64,000 bases of DNA from positions 2,046,001-2,110,000 of the forward strand of contig NZ_CP195191.1 in the NCBI RefSeq assembly GCF_051200875.1, given 5' to 3'. The DNA is from Pseudotabrizicola sp051200875 (GTDB taxonomy: Bacteria; Pseudomonadota; Alphaproteobacteria; Rhodobacterales; Rhodobacteraceae). Positions 62,056-64,000 of the stretch are shown in pieces. The position numbers and the translations under genes were made by a program. A model generated the notes under the pieces. The model searched no databases. It was not told where the DNA came from and worked only from the letters and a program-made list of their open reading frames with translations. How positions within the stretch are numbered: the stretch's first letter is position 1; every line of letters begins with the position of its first letter.

Positions 62056-63240
62056 ATGGCATTTCCTGAGCGGTTTTCGAACCTGCCAGATTACGCGTTT
62101 CCGCGGTTGCGGAAGCTTCTGGACGCGCACACCCCCGGCGGCGACCCTATTGCCATGACCATTGGCGAGCCGCGTCACGCCATGCCGGACTTCGTTGGCC
62201 CCATTCTGGCAAACAGCCTTGCGGGCTTTGGCGTCTATCCCCCGAATGATGGCACGCCGGAATTGCTGGCCGCCATTTCGGCATGGATCGCGCGTCGCTA
62301 CGGCGTTGATGTCGCGGCAGATCGCATCATGGCGCTGAACGGCACGCGGGAAGGCCTGTTCAATGCGGCCATCGCATTAGCCCCGGAAGTGAAGAACGGC
62401 AAAAAGCCGGTCATCCTGATGCCGAACCCGTTCTATCAGGTCTATGCGGTTGCGGCCCTGACCGTGGGGGCGGAACCGATTTATGTGAACGCCTCGGCAG
62501 AAACCGGTTTCTTGCCTGATTACGAAAGCCTGCCTGCCGAAATCCTTGACCGTGTCACGGTGGCCTATCTCTGCTCGCCCGCCAATCCGCAGGGGGCAGT
62601 CGCACCTGAAGATTACATCGCACGCATGCTCGCCTTGGCCGAAAAGCACGATTTCCGGGTCTTCTTCGACGAATGCTATTCCGAGATCTGGCGCGATGCC
62701 CCACCACCGGGCGCGCTTCAGGTATCCGCTGCTACCGGGGCCGACCCCGAACGTGTGGCCGTGTTTCATTCCCTGTCGAAACGGTCGAACCTTCCCGGCC
62801 TGCGCTCCGGCTTTGTTGCCGCTGGCCCGGCCAGCATGGCGCGCATCCGCCAGCTTCGCGCTTTCGCCGGTGCGCCTTTGCCGCTGCCGATCCAGCGCGT
62901 GTCCGAGGCCGCATGGGCCGACGAGGCGCATGTCACCGCTTCGCGCCAGCTCTACCAGCAAAAATTCCGCCTCGCGGATGAAATTTTTGCGGGCCTGACC
63001 AATCGCGCTTCGCCCGAAGGTGGCTTTTTCCTTTGGCTTCCCGTGCCGGATGGCGATGGCGAGGCCGCAGCCCTGAAACTTTGGCGCGAAACAGGGGTGC
63101 GGGTTCTGCCCGGCGCTTACCTCTCGCGCGACACCGCCTCGGGAAATCCGGGCAAATCCTTTATCCGGGTGGCGCTTGTCGCCCCCGAAGATGAAACCCA
63201 ACGCGGGCTGACCAAGCTGCGCGATTGTCTCTACGGTTGA
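62056..63240 (+). CDS. dapC: DapC-type PLP aminotransferase
   Basis: Class I/II aminotransferase, 394 aa, of the group annotated as N-succinyldiaminopimelate aminotransferase in Rhodobacterales. PLP Lys in FHSLSKRSNLPGLRSGF near residue 236; substrate and cofactor contacts LNGTREGLFNA, MPNPFYQVY, SPANPQGAV and FFDECYSEIW. I chose ATG 62056 because GAGG is 7 nt upstream; an ATG at 62041 is in frame but has no site. The next gene is ftsK, a common arrangement. The exact amino-acid specificity is inferred. Confidence 0.85.
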   Translation: MAFPERFSNLPDYAFPRLRKLLDAHTPGGDPIAMTIGEPRHAMPDFVGPILANSLAGFGVYPPNDGTPELLAAISAWIARRYGVDVAADRIMALNGTREGLFNAAIALAPEVKNGKKPVILMPNPFYQVYAVAALTVGAEPIYVNASAETGFLPDYESLPAEILDRVTVAYLCSPANPQGAVAPEDYIARMLALAEKHDFRVFFDECYSEIWRDAPPPGALQVSAATGADPERVAVFHSLSKRSNLPGLRSGFVAAGPASMARIRQLRAFAGAPLPLPIQRVSEAAWADEAHVTASRQLYQQKFRLADEIFAGLTNRASPEGGFFLWLPVPDGDGEAAALKLWRETGVRVLPGAYLSRDTASGNPGKSFIRVALVAPEDETQRGLTKLRDCLYG

Positions 63241-63249
63241 GGTAAGTCC

Positions 63250-64000
63250 ATGGCATCCATCCACGCCCGTCAGCGCGACCCGCTTCTGGACCAAGGCACG
63301 CAAGCCATGCTGGAAAAGCGTGGCAAAGAGCTTTTGGGTCTGGCGTTGATCCTCATGGCCGTCGCCTTCGCCTTGATGCTGGGCAGCTACTCGCCCAAGG
63401 ATCCCGGCTGGATGGTCGCAACCGAAGAACCCGCACAGAACCTCTTGGGCCGGTTCGGGGCCGCAATGGCCTCGACGCTGATCATCATCGGCGGCAAGGG
63501 CACATGGATGATCCCGCTGATCCTTGGCACTTGGGGCCTGCGCTTTGTCACCCATCGCGGTGCTGATCGCGCGGTCGGGCGCATCGTCTTTGCGGTCATC
63601 GCTGTCGCCGTCGCCTCGGTCTATGCCTCGACCCTGACACCGGGTGCTGACTGGCCCCATGCCTTCAGCCTTGGCGGCCTTTTCGGCGACACCGTTGCAG
63701 TGGCCTTGGTCAATATCCTGCCCTTCGGTCTGGCGGCCAATCTGAACATCCTGTCGCTTGTCCTTGGTCTGCTGACCTTTGTCATGGGGTTCTGGGTCAC
63801 GGGCTTCACCCTGCTGGAGCTTCGCGCACTGACCCGCTTCCTGACCAATGGCACCATCTACGCTTATGACGGCACCGTCTCGCTGATGGGGCGCGGAACG
63901 GCGCGCGCGGCGGGTGCTGCTGCGGATGCCATGGAATACCGCCGCGCGGCAAAGGCCGAAGCGGCCGCAATGCGCGACGCGCAAGTGACCGAAGAATGGC
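63250..64000 (+). CDS. ftsK: DNA translocase FtsK, N-terminal part (runs off window)
   Basis: The first 250 residues of a FtsK/SpoIIIE-type protein. The N-terminus is hydrophilic (MASIHARQRDPLLDQGTQAML), then four membrane spans (about 28-50, 70-92, 115-135 and 160-185) in the pattern LGLALILMAVAFALMLGSYSPKDPGWM, as typical of FtsK anchors. The linker beginning at about residue 200 is Ala/Arg/Glu-rich. The motor and gamma domains lie outside. It directs chromosome dimer resolution at the septum. Confidence 0.9.
   Translation, partial: MASIHARQRDPLLDQGTQAMLEKRGKELLGLALILMAVAFALMLGSYSPKDPGWMVATEEPAQNLLGRFGAAMASTLIIIGGKGTWMIPLILGTWGLRFVTHRGADRAVGRIVFAVIAVAVASVYASTLTPGADWPHAFSLGGLFGDTVAVALVNILPFGLAANLNILSLVLGLLTFVMGFWVTGFTLLELRALTRFLTNGTIYAYDGTVSLMGRGTARAAGAAADAMEYRRAAKAEAAAMRDAQVTEEW

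Noticed and set aside
62377..63984. 535-codon minus-strand frame over dapC and ftsK
   Set aside because: Spans two genuine genes in antisense and shows no motif.
1..64000. tRNA genes, CRISPR arrays, insertion sequences or prophage
   Set aside because: No cloverleaf with GTTCGAATC arm, no regular direct repeats and no transposase or phage-like product was seen.

Overview
The window looks like chromosomal DNA of a GC-rich alphaproteobacterium of the Rhodobacterales (Rhodobacteraceae/Paracoccaceae). The reasons are the gene order gpmI-envC-ctpA-rppH, dapC next to ftsK, a membrane-anchored c-type cytochrome upstream of yejABEF, a napFDAGHBC operon, a near-perfect choline-sulfatase, and intergenic repeats ending in CCCCCGGGATATTT. 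This assignment is inferred from gene content, not from a database search. I see no tRNA, rRNA, CRISPR array, transposase or prophage gene.

Bases 1-16600 are mostly about quaternary amines. They hold the end of a CocE/NonD hydrolase, betC (choline-O-sulfate to choline), a GMC oxidoreductase, a secreted pepsin-like protein, and a ten-gene minus-strand array (14326 down to 5441) with many ATGA-type overlaps. In transcription order the array encodes a BKACE dehydrocarnitine-cleavage enzyme, a Cys-rich lipoprotein, an HD-domain protein with the ligand set of mixed-valent diiron oxygenases, a 51-residue membrane protein, an L-carnitine dehydrogenase/thioesterase fusion, an SDR, an acyl-CoA dehydrogenase, a SelW-like CxxC protein, an NDP-forming acyl-CoA synthetase and a CaiD-like hydratase. 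A divergent GlxA/AraC-type regulator sits at its head. Together these could carry gamma-butyrobetaine through CoA intermediates to carnitine, dehydrocarnitine and glycine betaine. The HD protein, the 51-residue protein, the lipoprotein and the SelW-like protein have no assigned step.

Bases 16700-26400 are mainly housekeeping: rplY, a glycosyltransferase, pth, an M3 oligopeptidase, lldD, argC, trpA, a small cytochrome c and ychF. They are separated by clear hairpin terminators. A consensus FNR-type site lies between the cytochrome gene and ychF.

Bases 26400-33300 carry a periplasmic nitrate reductase operon (napFDAGHBC plus a DUF2478 gene) behind an FNR-like site. A 776-bp stretch without convincing genes (33757-34532) contains several hairpins. 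It is followed by a GT4 glycosyltransferase and the yejABEF peptide importer.

Bases 41600-64000 hold cytochrome c, pheA, an SRPBCC protein, nudC, a CpdB-like phosphoesterase without a signal peptide, a HAD phosphatase, the SRP RNA (ffs), a MipA/OmpV protein, a split pqiA with pqiB and pqiC, a cation/proton antiporter, gpmI-envC-ctpA-rppH, a UbiH-family hydroxylase, an amidase, a DapC-type aminotransferase and the start of ftsK, which runs off the window.
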